From Methylobacillus methanolivorans (lineage in GTDB: Bacteria; Pseudomonadota; Gammaproteobacteria; Burkholderiales; Methylophilaceae): DNA of 64,000 nucleotides. A program made the translations under genes and the position numbers. The notes beneath the pieces were generated by a model. It searched no databases. It was not told the DNA's origin and saw nothing but the letters and a program-made list of their open reading frames with translations. The stretch spans positions 1-64,000 of the forward strand of contig NZ_JAJAVF010000002.1 of the NCBI RefSeq assembly GCF_020531845.1. The letters are read 5' to 3'. Positions 18,173 to 26,470 of the stretch are shown here, one piece after another (the first letter of the stretch is position 1; each line of letters begins with the position of its first letter).

Positions 18173-18499
18173 TTTGCAAAAATTTACAATTTTCGGGATG
18201 TCGGCAAATTTTGTGCCAAATAAATAGTTATTAAAAATCAATTGATTGGGAATTTAGTGTGCTGGGTAAGCATCAGCCCTGTTGTGTCATACGCAGCTCA
18301 GCTGTGCAGGAATAAGGCAATGTATTGATTGCCGCGGGTGTGCTACAGATTGGCCGGTAGATGAGATGGCTGCTGGAAAATCAGCGCTAGCTGTTGGGGT
18401 CTGTGCATGATGGATGGATGACTGTTTTTATGCAGACAGCATAGAGCAAGGGGTTGCTGGCAAGTATATGTTTAATTGAGGTTTTGTATTAAGTCTTAT

Positions 18500-18518
18500 C
18501 AGGCATGGTGCTTGCCTG
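18500..18518 (+). promoter_or_regulatory. Candidate operator upstream of the rightward monooxygenase gene
   Basis: CAGGCA and TGCCTG form a perfect 6+6 inverted repeat with a 7-base spacer. A TATAGA hexamer (-10-like) begins two bases after it, and the gene starts about 40 bases downstream. The placement over a would-be -35 region fits a regulator site. Confidence 0.4.
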
Positions 18519-18557
18519 CATATAGACCTTATTAATCAAGAACCGAGGAGTGATGAA

Positions 18558-19637
18558 ATGCCGGTGGAATTTGTTGGAGGTCTGTTTCCGCGTAACCAGT
18601 ATGCCCCGCGCCAGGGAGCGAGTGCCAAGTTGGATCTGGAGTACCTACGTGACCTCGCACGCGCCCATGAGCATGCCGGTTTTGACCGCGTATTGATCGC
18701 TAATGGCGGTGGTGATCCTGCTTACCTTGCGGCTTATGCGGCATCCCAGACAGAACATCTGGGATTCATGATTGCCCACCGTCCTGCCTTGCAAAGCCCG
18801 GCCCTGGCCGCACGTGCCTATGCCACGCTGGACCATATCACTGGTGGGCGCATACGGTTGCATGCGATTACCGGTCATGCCATTGATGCCGAGCACGGCG
18901 ATACTCTTGCCGATAAAGCCCAACGCTATGAACGTGCCGGGGAATACTTGGATATTGTGCGTCGCTTGTGGACTACGGATAAGCCATTCGATTATGAGGG
19001 CAAGTATTTCCAGCTCAAGGATACCTCTATTCCGCTCAAGCCCTTGCAGCAGCCCCATATCCCGATTTCGCTTGGCGGCTCTTCCGATGTTGCGTATGAA
19101 GTGGCAGTGCGCCACACTGATCTTTATGCCTTGTGGGCCGAGCCTCTGGCAGATATTGCCGAACGGATTGCCAAGTTGCGTCGCGTAGCTGAGGTGGCTG
19201 GTGTTCCTGCACCACGTGTCAGTCTCTCGGCACGCCTGATTATCGGGCCTACGGAAGACATTGCTTGGCAACGTGCGTATGAAATCGTCGAACGCCTGAA
19301 ACAAAACCATCAAGGTATTGCACCACAACATCTGCATGCAGGTGGTGCATTGCGCCAGCAGGAGATTGCTGCACGTGGTGACCGTCATGACCGGGCCTTA
19401 TATATGGCTACGTCTACTGCCATAGGCACAGGTGCCGATACTACTTCGCTGGTGGGAACGCCTGACACCATCGTACAGTCGCTGTTGGATTATTACGACC
19501 TTGGCGTAACTACCTTCCTCAATCGTGGTTATGAGCCGCTCTATGACGCGGTGGATTACGGGCGCTACATTATCTCTACTGTGCGTGAAGAGGTTCGCAG
19601 GCGTGATGAATACAAATTAAAACAGGCCGCGGCTTAA
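18558..19637 (+). CDS. LLM-class flavin-dependent monooxygenase, second SsuD-like paralogue
   Basis: 359-residue luciferase-like monooxygenase of the SsuD/NtaA group. Marks are HEHAGFDRVLIANGGGDPAY (N-terminal sheet), FMIAHRPALQSPALAARAYATLD, the TGGRIRLHAITGH block, and PISLGGSSDVAYEVA. The ATG at 18558 is preceded by GAGGAG at the right distance (7 bases); another ATG 5 bases earlier is out of frame. It is divergently transcribed from the receptor operon and shares its control region. With the enzyme encoded at 14.0 kb it forms a non-identical pair, suggesting two steps or two related substrates. A bidirectional terminator follows. Confidence 0.9.
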   Translation: MPVEFVGGLFPRNQYAPRQGASAKLDLEYLRDLARAHEHAGFDRVLIANGGGDPAYLAAYAASQTEHLGFMIAHRPALQSPALAARAYATLDHITGGRIRLHAITGHAIDAEHGDTLADKAQRYERAGEYLDIVRRLWTTDKPFDYEGKYFQLKDTSIPLKPLQQPHIPISLGGSSDVAYEVAVRHTDLYALWAEPLADIAERIAKLRRVAEVAGVPAPRVSLSARLIIGPTEDIAWQRAYEIVERLKQNHQGIAPQHLHAGGALRQQEIAARGDRHDRALYMATSTAIGTGADTTSLVGTPDTIVQSLLDYYDLGVTTFLNRGYEPLYDAVDYGRYIISTVREEVRRRDEYKLKQAAA

Positions 19638-19662
19638 CTGGTGAGGTAAAAGCAGGCATAAA

Positions 19663-19690
19663 AAAACGGCACCTGAGGGTGCCGTTTTTG
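19663..19690. terminator. Bidirectional intrinsic terminator
   Basis: AAAACGGCACC-TGAG-GGTGCCGTTTT forms an 11-bp stem with T-runs on both strands. It ends the rightward monooxygenase gene and, on the other strand, the leftward aceE-aceF-lpdA operon. Confidence 0.92.
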
Positions 19691-19707
19691 CTTGGCCATA
19701 TAAACTA

Positions 19708-21471
19708 TTAGCGCTTCTTTGGCGGCAGCATATCGGTGATCGTGCCTTCTTTCAGCTCTGCTGCAAAGCAGATGGTTTCCGATAGGGTAGGGTGGGCATG
19801 AATGGTGAGGCCAAGATCATGGGCATCTGCCCCCATCTCGATCGCCAACACGGCCTCTGCCAATAATTCACCCGCATTGACACCGACAATACCAGCGCCA
19901 ATGACACGATGTGTCTCCTTGTCGAAAATCAGCTTGGTGGCGCCTTCGGAGCGGGCGATGGACAATGCACGTCCACTTGCCGCCCAAGGGAAGCTGGCTT
20001 TCTCGATGGCACGGCCTTGGGTCTTCGCATCGGTTTCCGTGACGCCTACCCAGGCGACTTCGGGGTCTGTGTAGGCGACGGATGGAATCACCGAGGCGAT
20101 GAACTCAACCTTGTGACCGGCAATCACTTCAGCTGCCACCTTGGCTTCATGCGTCGCCTTGTGGGCAAGCATTGGCTGGCCAACGATATCGCCAATCGCG
20201 AAGATATGCGGCACATTGGTGCGCATTTGCTTATCTACGGCAATAAAGCCGCGATCATCGACGGCGACACCAGCGTTCTCGGCACCGATGTTTTTGCCAT
20301 TGGGGCGGCGGCCAATAGAGACCAGCACGCGGTCGTAGACCTGGGCTTCTTTCGGCGCATTCTCGCCTTCAAAGCTGACGTGGATGCCGTCTTTCTTTGC
20401 TTCGATCTTGGCGACCTTGGTGGAAAGCATAATGCTCTCAAAGCGTTTTTCCATACGCTTCTGCAACGGACGAATGAGATCGCGATCAGCACCAGGGATG
20501 AGGCCATCCATAAATTCGACAACGCTCACCTTGCTACCCAACGCGTCGTACACCGTACCCATTTCCAGGCCGATGATGCCACCGCCAATGACCAGGAGTT
20601 TTTTTGGTACATCAGCCAGCGCCAGAGCACCAGTGGAATCCATGATGCGTTCGTCGTCAGGTGCACCGGGGAATTTGGTGGCTTGAGAGCCTGCCGCAAT
20701 AATGGCGTTCTGGAAACCAACCGTGGTAACTTTACCATCGGCTGCGGTGACCGCGATCTGATTAGGGCCACTGAACTGGCCTACGCCTTGCACCACGGTC
20801 ACGCCGCGTTGCTTGGCCATTTGTGCCAAGCCACCGGTGAGCTTACCAACAACATCATTGGCTTTCCATGTGCGGAGTTGCTCCAGATTGACTTCTGGCT
20901 TGCCGAAGCTAACACCGTGGTGGCTGGTTTCTTCTGCCTCTGTGATGACCTTGGCGGTATGCAACAGTGCCTTGGATGGAATACAACCCACATTCAGGCA
21001 AACGCCGCCCAGTGTAGAGTAGCGCTCAATCAATACCACTTGCTTGCCGAGGTCAGCAGCACGGAAAGCGGCTGTGTAGCCGCCGGGGCCGGAACCCAGG
21101 ACCACGACTTCAGTGTTGAGGTCGGAGTCGCCAGTCACAGCAGGCACTGGTGCTGATGCCGCGGGTGTTGTCGCAGGTGCAGGTGTTGCGGCTTCTTGCG
21201 CCGCTGGGGCAGGGCTGGCCTGTTCTGTGCTGGCTTCTTCCACCAGCAGGATCAGTGCGCCCTTGGCGACCTTGTCACCGACCTTGACCTTGATCTCTTT
21301 TACCACGCCAGCGTGGGAAGAGGGGATGTCCATGGAGGCCTTGTCGGACTCCAGCGTGATCAGTGCGTCTTCCTTGGCGATGGTGTCGCCAGCTTTTACC
21401 AGCACCTCAATCACATCCACGCTATCAAAGTTACCAATATCGGGGACGAATACTTCAGTAATCTTGCTCAT
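19708..21471 (-). CDS. lpdA: Dihydrolipoamide dehydrogenase (E3) with N-terminal lipoyl domain
   Basis: FAD enzyme that reoxidises dihydrolipoamide in pyruvate dehydrogenase, making NADH. 587 residues, about 110 longer than a plain E3. An N-terminal lipoyl domain (1-78, lipoylated Lys44 in ESDKASM) and an Ala/Pro-rich linker (80-115) precede the FAD-binding [11 protein letters not shown]. The redox-active disulfide is Cys158/Cys163 ([13 protein letters not shown]). The NAD-binding [10 protein letters not shown] and the C-terminal HAHPTLSE with catalytic His complete it. The lipoyl domain is nearly the same as that of the neighbouring E2, so one was copied from the other. This E3 form is known in Neisseria and other betaproteobacteria. 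Third gene of the pdh operon. Confidence 0.97.
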   Translation of the reverse strand: MSKITEVFVPDIGNFDSVDVIEVLVKAGDTIAKEDALITLESDKASMDIPSSHAGVVKEIKVKVGDKVAKGALILLVEEASTEQASPAPAAQEAATPAPATTPAASAPVPAVTGDSDLNTEVVVLGSGPGGYTAAFRAADLGKQVVLIERYSTLGGVCLNVGCIPSKALLHTAKVITEAEETSHHGVSFGKPEVNLEQLRTWKANDVVGKLTGGLAQMAKQRGVTVVQGVGQFSGPNQIAVTAADGKVTTVGFQNAIIAAGSQATKFPGAPDDERIMDSTGALALADVPKKLLVIGGGIIGLEMGTVYDALGSKVSVVEFMDGLIPGADRDLIRPLQKRMEKRFESIMLSTKVAKIEAKKDGIHVSFEGENAPKEAQVYDRVLVSIGRRPNGKNIGAENAGVAVDDRGFIAVDKQMRTNVPHIFAIGDIVGQPMLAHKATHEAKVAAEVIAGHKVEFIASVIPSVAYTDPEVAWVGVTETDAKTQGRAIEKASFPWAASGRALSIARSEGATKLIFDKETHRVIGAGIVGVNAGELLAEAVLAIEMGADAHDLGLTIHAHPTLSETICFAAELKEGTITDMLPPKKR

Positions 21472-21487
21472 GTTGATCCCTTAATCC

Positions 21488-22828
21488 TTACAGCAACAAA
21501 CGACGTACATCGGACAACACCATGCGCAGGTGGCTGGTGAAGCGCGCACCGTCGGCACCGTCGATCACACGATGATCGTAGGACAAGGACAAAGGCAGGA
21601 CCAGGCGAGGTTCAAACTCCTTGGTCTTGCTGTTGAATACTGGCTGGATGCTGGAACGTGAAACGCCCAGGATCGCTACTTCAGGACAATTTATGATGGG
21701 GGTGAAGGCTGTGCCGCCGATACCACCCAGACTGGAAATGGTGAAGCAACCACCCTGCATTTCCTCGACCTTCAGTTTGCGCTCACGTGCCTTGGCAGAC
21801 AACTCACCCAGTTCAGCCGCGATTTCGAGCACGTCCTTGCGATTGACATCACGGATCACCGGGACAACCAGGCCGTCAGGGGTGTCGCAGGCAAAGCCAA
21901 CGTTGTAATACTGCTTGAGAATCAGGCTTTCACCATCGGCAGACAAAGAGGCATTGAAGTTAGGGTAAGCACGCAATGCATTCACCGAGGCCTTGATCAG
22001 GAAGGCGATCATGGTCAGCTTGACGCCACGCTTTTCGGCTTCGGACTGCATGGATTTGCGGAAATCTTCCAGGTCAGTAATGTCGGCCTCATCGAACTGC
22101 GTCACGTGCGGTGCAGTGACCCAGTTGCGATGCAGGTTGGCACCAGAGAGCTTCTTGATGCGGGATAGTGACTTGGTTTCGGTTTCGCCATACTGACTGA
22201 AATCAATTACAGGTGCCGGGATGACAGCCAAGCCACCAGCTCCAGTGGCAACGCCACCACCGCGCGGTTTGCTGAGCTCACCCTTGACATAGGCCTGTAC
22301 GTCAGCCTGGGTAATGCGATTCTTGGGGCCGCTGGCGCTGACCAAATCGAGATTGACGCCTAGTTCGCGTGCGAATTTGCGGATGGATGGGCTGGCATGA
22401 GCCAGCTTGCCGGAAGCTGTTTCCACACTCGCCGCGATCGGGTTGGGCGTGGTTTGTGGCTGGATGGTTTTTGGAGGCTCAGGTGCCGGACGGGTTGCCT
22501 CGGGTACGGGCGCCGGGGTTGCTGGCGCTGCGGCGGCAGGAGCAGGCTTGGCTGTTTCCGGTGCGGCAACTGGTGTGCTCGCGCTTTCTTCTGCGGCTTC
22601 TAGCGTGAGAATAAGCCCGCCTTGAGCTACCTTGTCGCCCACCTTGATTTTGACTTCTTTCACTGTCCCGGCAAATGGCGCGGGAATATCCATGGAGGCC
22701 TTGTCGGATTCCAGGGTGATCAGCGAGTCGTCCTTGGCAATGCTGTCACCGGCTTTCACCAGGACTTCGATGACATCCACACTGTCAAAGTTGCCGATGT
22801 CGGGAACGAGTACGTCTTTAATTGCCAT
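21488..22828 (-). CDS. aceF: Dihydrolipoamide acetyltransferase (E2) of pyruvate dehydrogenase
   Basis: Core of the pyruvate dehydrogenase complex; transfers acetyl from lipoamide to CoA. 446 residues with a single lipoyl domain (1-76, Lys43), where E. coli has three. An Ala/Pro-rich flexible linker (80-145), a peripheral-subunit-binding domain (about 146-182, SPSIRKFARELGVNL) and the catalytic domain ending in DHRVIDGADG (His419) follow. The second lipoyl domain needed for swinging-arm traffic may be the one on E3. It lies 16 bases upstream of lpdA in the same operon. Confidence 0.97.
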   Translation of the reverse strand: MAIKDVLVPDIGNFDSVDVIEVLVKAGDSIAKDDSLITLESDKASMDIPAPFAGTVKEVKIKVGDKVAQGGLILTLEAAEESASTPVAAPETAKPAPAAAAPATPAPVPEATRPAPEPPKTIQPQTTPNPIAASVETASGKLAHASPSIRKFARELGVNLDLVSASGPKNRITQADVQAYVKGELSKPRGGGVATGAGGLAVIPAPVIDFSQYGETETKSLSRIKKLSGANLHRNWVTAPHVTQFDEADITDLEDFRKSMQSEAEKRGVKLTMIAFLIKASVNALRAYPNFNASLSADGESLILKQYYNVGFACDTPDGLVVPVIRDVNRKDVLEIAAELGELSAKARERKLKVEEMQGGCFTISSLGGIGGTAFTPIINCPEVAILGVSRSSIQPVFNSKTKEFEPRLVLPLSLSYDHRVIDGADGARFTSHLRMVLSDVRRLLL

Positions 22829-22920
22829 GCTTGATGTTCCTTAAAATGTATCTTTTTAAGATATGCATTTACGCAAAACGCCCACATGCGGTCAGCCGGG
22901 GCGTAGATTGCTTGCGCGAG

Positions 22921-22944
22921 GCTGCCAGATGGGTATCTGGCAGC
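22921..22944. repeat. Perfect intercistronic hairpin between aceE and aceF
   Basis: GCTGCCAGAT and ATCTGGCAGC form a 10-bp perfect stem with a 4-nt loop, 15 bases past the aceE stop. In the leftward transcript no T-run follows, so it is more likely an RNA-stability or processing structure than a full terminator. Confidence 0.8.
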
Positions 22945-22958
22945 TTTCTGTCATCTGG

Positions 22959-25613
22959 TTAAACCGTTGTCGGGTTGGGCCTGTTGACGTTAATGTTGTA
23001 TTTCTTGATGGCTTCTGCTGCCTTAGCTGCAGGCAACTTGCCTTCATCAACCAATGCTTTCAGTGCTGCAATGACCACGTGGTAGCGGTCAACCTCGAAG
23101 AAGCTACGCAGTGCTTCACGAGAGTCGGAGCGGCCATAACCATCGGTACCCAATGCAACATATCGCTGCGGGATGAAGTTGCGGATCTGGTCAGCGTAGG
23201 ACTTCATGTAGTCGGTGGAAGCAATGACCGGGCCTTCTGCCTTTTTCAGGCTCTTGGCGACAAAGCTTTCCTTCTGGGTTTTCTCCGGGTTGAGCAGATT
23301 CCAGCGTTCTACATCCAGACCTTCGCGGCGCAGTTCGGTGAAGCTGGTCACGCTCCAGATATCGGCAGAAACGCCCCAATCCTTTTCCAGCAACTCGCCT
23401 GCAGCAATGACTTCACGCAGAATCACGCCGCTACCCAGCAGTTGCACCTTAGGACCCTTGGCCTTGGATTTGCTGAAGGAGTAGATACCCTTGAGTATGC
23501 CTTCCTCAGCGCCAGCAGGCAGCGCAGGGTGGGTGTAGTTTTCGTTCATCAGGGTGATGTAGTAGTACACATCTTCCTGGTTCTGCACCATGCGGCGCAG
23601 GCCTTCCTGGATGATTACGGCCAGCTCGTAGGCAAAGGTTGGATCATAGGAAATACAATTCGGGATAGTGGCAGACATCAGGTGGCTATGACCATCTTCG
23701 TGCTGCAAGCCTTCACCGTTCAACGTGGTACGGCCTGCGGTAGCACCCAACAGGAAGCCACGGGAGCGTGAGTCACCTGCGGCCCATGCCAAGTCGCCGA
23801 TACGCTGGAAGCCGAACATGGAGTAGAAGATGTAGAACGGAATCATCTGTACGCCACTGACGCTGTAGGAAGTCGCTGCGGCAATCCATGAGGAGAACGA
23901 ACCGGCTTCGTTGATACCTTCTTCCAGAATCTGGCCGTCCTTGGATTCCTTGTAGAACATCACCTGGTCGGCATCCTGAGGCTCATACAGCTGGCCGACG
24001 GAAGAGTAGATGCCCAGTTGACGGAACATGCCTTCCATACCAAATGTACGTGCTTCATCTGGCACGATAGGCACGACGTATTTGCCGATTTGCTTGTCAC
24101 GCACCAGTGTCGACAGGATACGAACGAATGCCATGGTGGTGGAAATTTCACGCTCACCGGTTGCCCCCAGCATGTTCTCGAAGGCGGAAAGCTCAGGGAC
24201 TGTCAGTTCATTACCCTTGCGGCGACGTGATGGCACAAAGCCACCCATCGCTTCGCGGCGAGCCTTCAGATATTGCATTTCCGGGCTGTCATCAGCAGGA
24301 CGGTAGAACGACAGGTTCTCCACTTGCTCATCTGTCAGAGGCAAGTCGAAGCGGTCACGGAATTTCTTCAGTGTTTCGACGCCCATGCTCTTCTGCTGGT
24401 GGGTAGTGTTCTGGCCTTCGCCCTCCTGACCCATGCCATAACCCTTGACGGTCTTGGCGAGGATGACGCTAGGCTGACCCTTGTGGTTCACGGCAGAGTG
24501 GTAAGCCGCGTACACCTTGTGTGGATCATGGCCGCCACGGTTCAAGCGCCAGATGTCTTCATCAGACATCGCGGCCACCATTTCCTTCAGTTCAGGATAT
24601 TTGCCGAAGAAGTGCTCACGTGTGTAAGCGCCGCCCTTGGCTTTGAAGTTCTGGTATTCGCCGTCCACGCATTCTTCCATGCGCTTCTTGAGCAGGCCAT
24701 CCTTGTCCATGGCCAGCAATGGGTCCCAATAAGAGCCCCACAGCACTTTCAGCACATTCCAGCCAGAGCCACGGAACGCAGCCTCGAACTCCTGAATTAC
24801 CTTACCGTTACCGCGTACAGGGCCATCAAGGCGTTGCAGGTTACAGTTGATGACGAAAATCAGGTTGTCCAGCTTTTCACGTGCGGCCAGGGAAATCGCG
24901 CCCAAGGACTCAGGCTCGTCCATTTCACCATCGCCACAGAATACCCATACCTTGCGGTCTGAGGTATCGGCAATGCCACGGTCATGCAGGTACTTGAGGA
25001 AGCGTGCCTGGTAGATGCCCTGCAATGGGCCCAGGCCCATGGATACCGTTGGGAATTGCCAGAAATCTGGCATCAGCCAGGGGTGAGGGTAGGAAGATAA
25101 GCCATTGCCTTCCGCTTCAATACGGAAGTTGGACATTTGTTCTTCTGTCAGGCGGCCTTCCAGGAAGGCGCGTGCGTACACGCCAGGGGACGAGTGGCCT
25201 TGGAAGTAGATCAGGTCGCCACCGAAGTTTTCGTTGGCAGCACGGAAAAAGTGGTTGAAGCCGGTGTCATATAGAGTGGCTGCAGACTGGAAGCTGGCAA
25301 TGTGACCACCTACGCCGGGAGATTTCTCGTTGGCGCGCAGTACGGTCATGATGGCATTCCAGCGGATCAGCGCACGGATCTTGCGTTCCATGGCAGTATC
25401 GCCAGGATGCTTGGCCTGCAGGTGTGCAGGAATGGTGTTTACGTAAGCGGTTGTTGCGTTGTACGGTAAATACGCACCTGAGCGGCGCGCTTTGTCGATC
25501 AGCGTTTCCAGCAAGAAGTGGGCGCGCTCGGTTCCCTCGTTCTCAAGTACCGATGAGATGGCTTCCAGCCATTCCTGGGTCTCTTGAGGGTCGATATCAG
25601 GGGTCAATGCCAT
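22959..25613 (-). CDS. aceE: Pyruvate dehydrogenase E1 component, homodimeric type
   Basis: Thiamine-diphosphate enzyme that decarboxylates pyruvate and reductively acetylates E2. 884 residues, the normal length of the homodimeric (E. coli AceE) type. Blocks seen in order: SVLENEGTERAHFLLE near the N-terminus, FFRAANENFGGDLIYFQGHSSPG, the ThDP motif GDGEMDEPES, then MNENYTHPALPAG and GTDGYGRSDSREALRSFFEVD. It opens the operon aceE-aceF-lpdA on the minus strand. In an obligate methylotroph with an incomplete citric acid cycle this enzyme mainly feeds acetyl-CoA to biosynthesis; that statement is general knowledge, not read from the sequence. Confidence 0.98.
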   Translation of the reverse strand: MALTPDIDPQETQEWLEAISSVLENEGTERAHFLLETLIDKARRSGAYLPYNATTAYVNTIPAHLQAKHPGDTAMERKIRALIRWNAIMTVLRANEKSPGVGGHIASFQSAATLYDTGFNHFFRAANENFGGDLIYFQGHSSPGVYARAFLEGRLTEEQMSNFRIEAEGNGLSSYPHPWLMPDFWQFPTVSMGLGPLQGIYQARFLKYLHDRGIADTSDRKVWVFCGDGEMDEPESLGAISLAAREKLDNLIFVINCNLQRLDGPVRGNGKVIQEFEAAFRGSGWNVLKVLWGSYWDPLLAMDKDGLLKKRMEECVDGEYQNFKAKGGAYTREHFFGKYPELKEMVAAMSDEDIWRLNRGGHDPHKVYAAYHSAVNHKGQPSVILAKTVKGYGMGQEGEGQNTTHQQKSMGVETLKKFRDRFDLPLTDEQVENLSFYRPADDSPEMQYLKARREAMGGFVPSRRRKGNELTVPELSAFENMLGATGEREISTTMAFVRILSTLVRDKQIGKYVVPIVPDEARTFGMEGMFRQLGIYSSVGQLYEPQDADQVMFYKESKDGQILEEGINEAGSFSSWIAAATSYSVSGVQMIPFYIFYSMFGFQRIGDLAWAAGDSRSRGFLLGATAGRTTLNGEGLQHEDGHSHLMSATIPNCISYDPTFAYELAVIIQEGLRRMVQNQEDVYYYITLMNENYTHPALPAGAEEGILKGIYSFSKSKAKGPKVQLLGSGVILREVIAAGELLEKDWGVSADIWSVTSFTELRREGLDVERWNLLNPEKTQKESFVAKSLKKAEGPVIASTDYMKSYADQIRNFIPQRYVALGTDGYGRSDSREALRSFFEVDRYHVVIAALKALVDEGKLPAAKAAEAIKKYNINVNRPNPTTV

Positions 25614-26064
25614 GTAAGGTTCTCCGGGAAACTTTTAAGATACGCTTGGGTATAATCAGCCTGATGCAGCATCAAGCTTAAAATATTGGTTATGGCTTGA
25701 GGCCGTTGTGAAGACGCTATATTGGCTTTTTTGACTGTTTAGGTCAAGTTTTGTCGCTTGTTCCAGTGCATGAAAGTACGGGCCTAAGCCGCTAAAAACA
25801 AGAGAAAACTTATGATTCTGCAACCGTATCAACCCCTCTTCCTGACAGCGACGAAATCGCGTCCCGCTAAGACCAATATACTGTTTGTTCTATGCAGTGC
25901 AGCGATCACTTGGCTATTGCGTGCACCAGCGCTGCAAGCTGCTTCGTGCCGTGCTGACGGCCAATATACCGACCTGGCGAAAATGTTGCGCTCAAAGGGG
26001 GTGCCAACGATAGGTCATATCTATAGCTTGTTGTGCTTAGGCGTTGAGCTAGGAGGGAATGGGG
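25614..26064. other. 451-base gap between aceE and arfB
   Basis: Holds the leftward promoter region of aceE (candidate at 25718-25747) and the leader of arfB. An ATG at 25812 opens a 90-codon frame with a hydrophobic stretch but no good ribosome-binding site, and it runs over the arfB start in another frame. I do not accept it as a gene. No tRNA, repeat or terminator was seen. Confidence 0.6.
25718..25747 (-). promoter_or_regulatory. Candidate sigma-70 promoter of the aceE operon
   Basis: On the minus strand TTGACC (25747-25742) and AATATA (25723-25718) are separated by 18 bases, about 105 bases before the aceE ATG. The -10 element is weak. Confidence 0.4.
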
Positions 26065-26466
26065 ATGGCGGATATCCAGCTTGAACCGGATGAAATCACC
26101 CTGACTGCCGTGCGTGCGCAAGGGGCGGGCGGCCAGAACGTGAACAAGGTGTCGAGTGCAATTCACCTGCGTTATGACGTCAAGGCGTCCTCGTTGCCTG
26201 AGACGGTGAAGGCTCGGTTGTTGCGCTTGCGTGATCACAGAATTACCAAGGATGGTGTGATCATCATTAAGGCGCAATTACACCGCAGCCAGGAGTTGAA
26301 CCGGGCAGATGCGCTGGTCAGGCTGCACGAGCTAGTGAATAGTGTGGCGACCATGCCTGCGCCGCGCATCGCTACCAAACCCACTAGGGGTTCCAAACTA
26401 CGCCGCCTGGAAGGCAAGCGTATCAACGCCGAGCGCAAAGCCTTGCGACGGCAAGTCATCCAGTAG
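26065..26466 (+). CDS. arfB: Alternative ribosome-rescue factor / peptidyl-tRNA hydrolase ArfB (YaeJ)
   Basis: Releases peptides from ribosomes stalled without a stop codon. The class I release-factor GGQ motif is at residues 22-24 (RAQGAGGQNVNKVSSAI), and a basic C-terminal tail (RRLEGKRINAERKALRRQ) should enter the empty mRNA channel. 133 residues is the usual ArfB size; no codon-recognition domain is present. I choose ATG 26065 because AGGAGG (26051-26056) lies 8 bases away. The in-frame ATG at 26059 would be only 2 bases from it. It is convergent with the potassium-channel gene. Confidence 0.93.
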   Translation: MADIQLEPDEITLTAVRAQGAGGQNVNKVSSAIHLRYDVKASSLPETVKARLLRLRDHRITKDGVIIIKAQLHRSQELNRADALVRLHELVNSVATMPAPRIATKPTRGSKLRRLEGKRINAERKALRRQVIQ

Positions 26467-26470
26467 GGAT

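Larger units (their letters stand above)
18136..18557. promoter_or_regulatory. 422-base divergent regulatory region
   Basis: This gene-free stretch separates the leftward TonB receptor gene from the rightward monooxygenase gene and should hold both promoters. Visible elements are a hairpin next to the receptor start (18151-18172), an AT-rich block (about 18171-18250), and an inverted repeat CAGGCA-N7-TGCCTG (18500-18518) followed at once by TATAGA. No ORF of credible length is present. No regulator gene is adjacent, so control must act in trans. Confidence 0.6.

Noticed and set aside
19909..21156. A 415-codon frame antisense to lpdA
   Set aside because: Shadow of the lpdA codons. The lpdA motifs are complete and no ribosome-binding site supports the other strand.
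22863..24962. Long plus-strand frames antisense to aceE
   Set aside because: aceE is intact and conserved; the antisense proteins are low-complexity shadows.
25812..26084. A 90-codon frame upstream of arfB
   Set aside because: No good ribosome-binding site, overlaps the arfB start in another frame, and no recognisable protein pattern beyond a short hydrophobic run.
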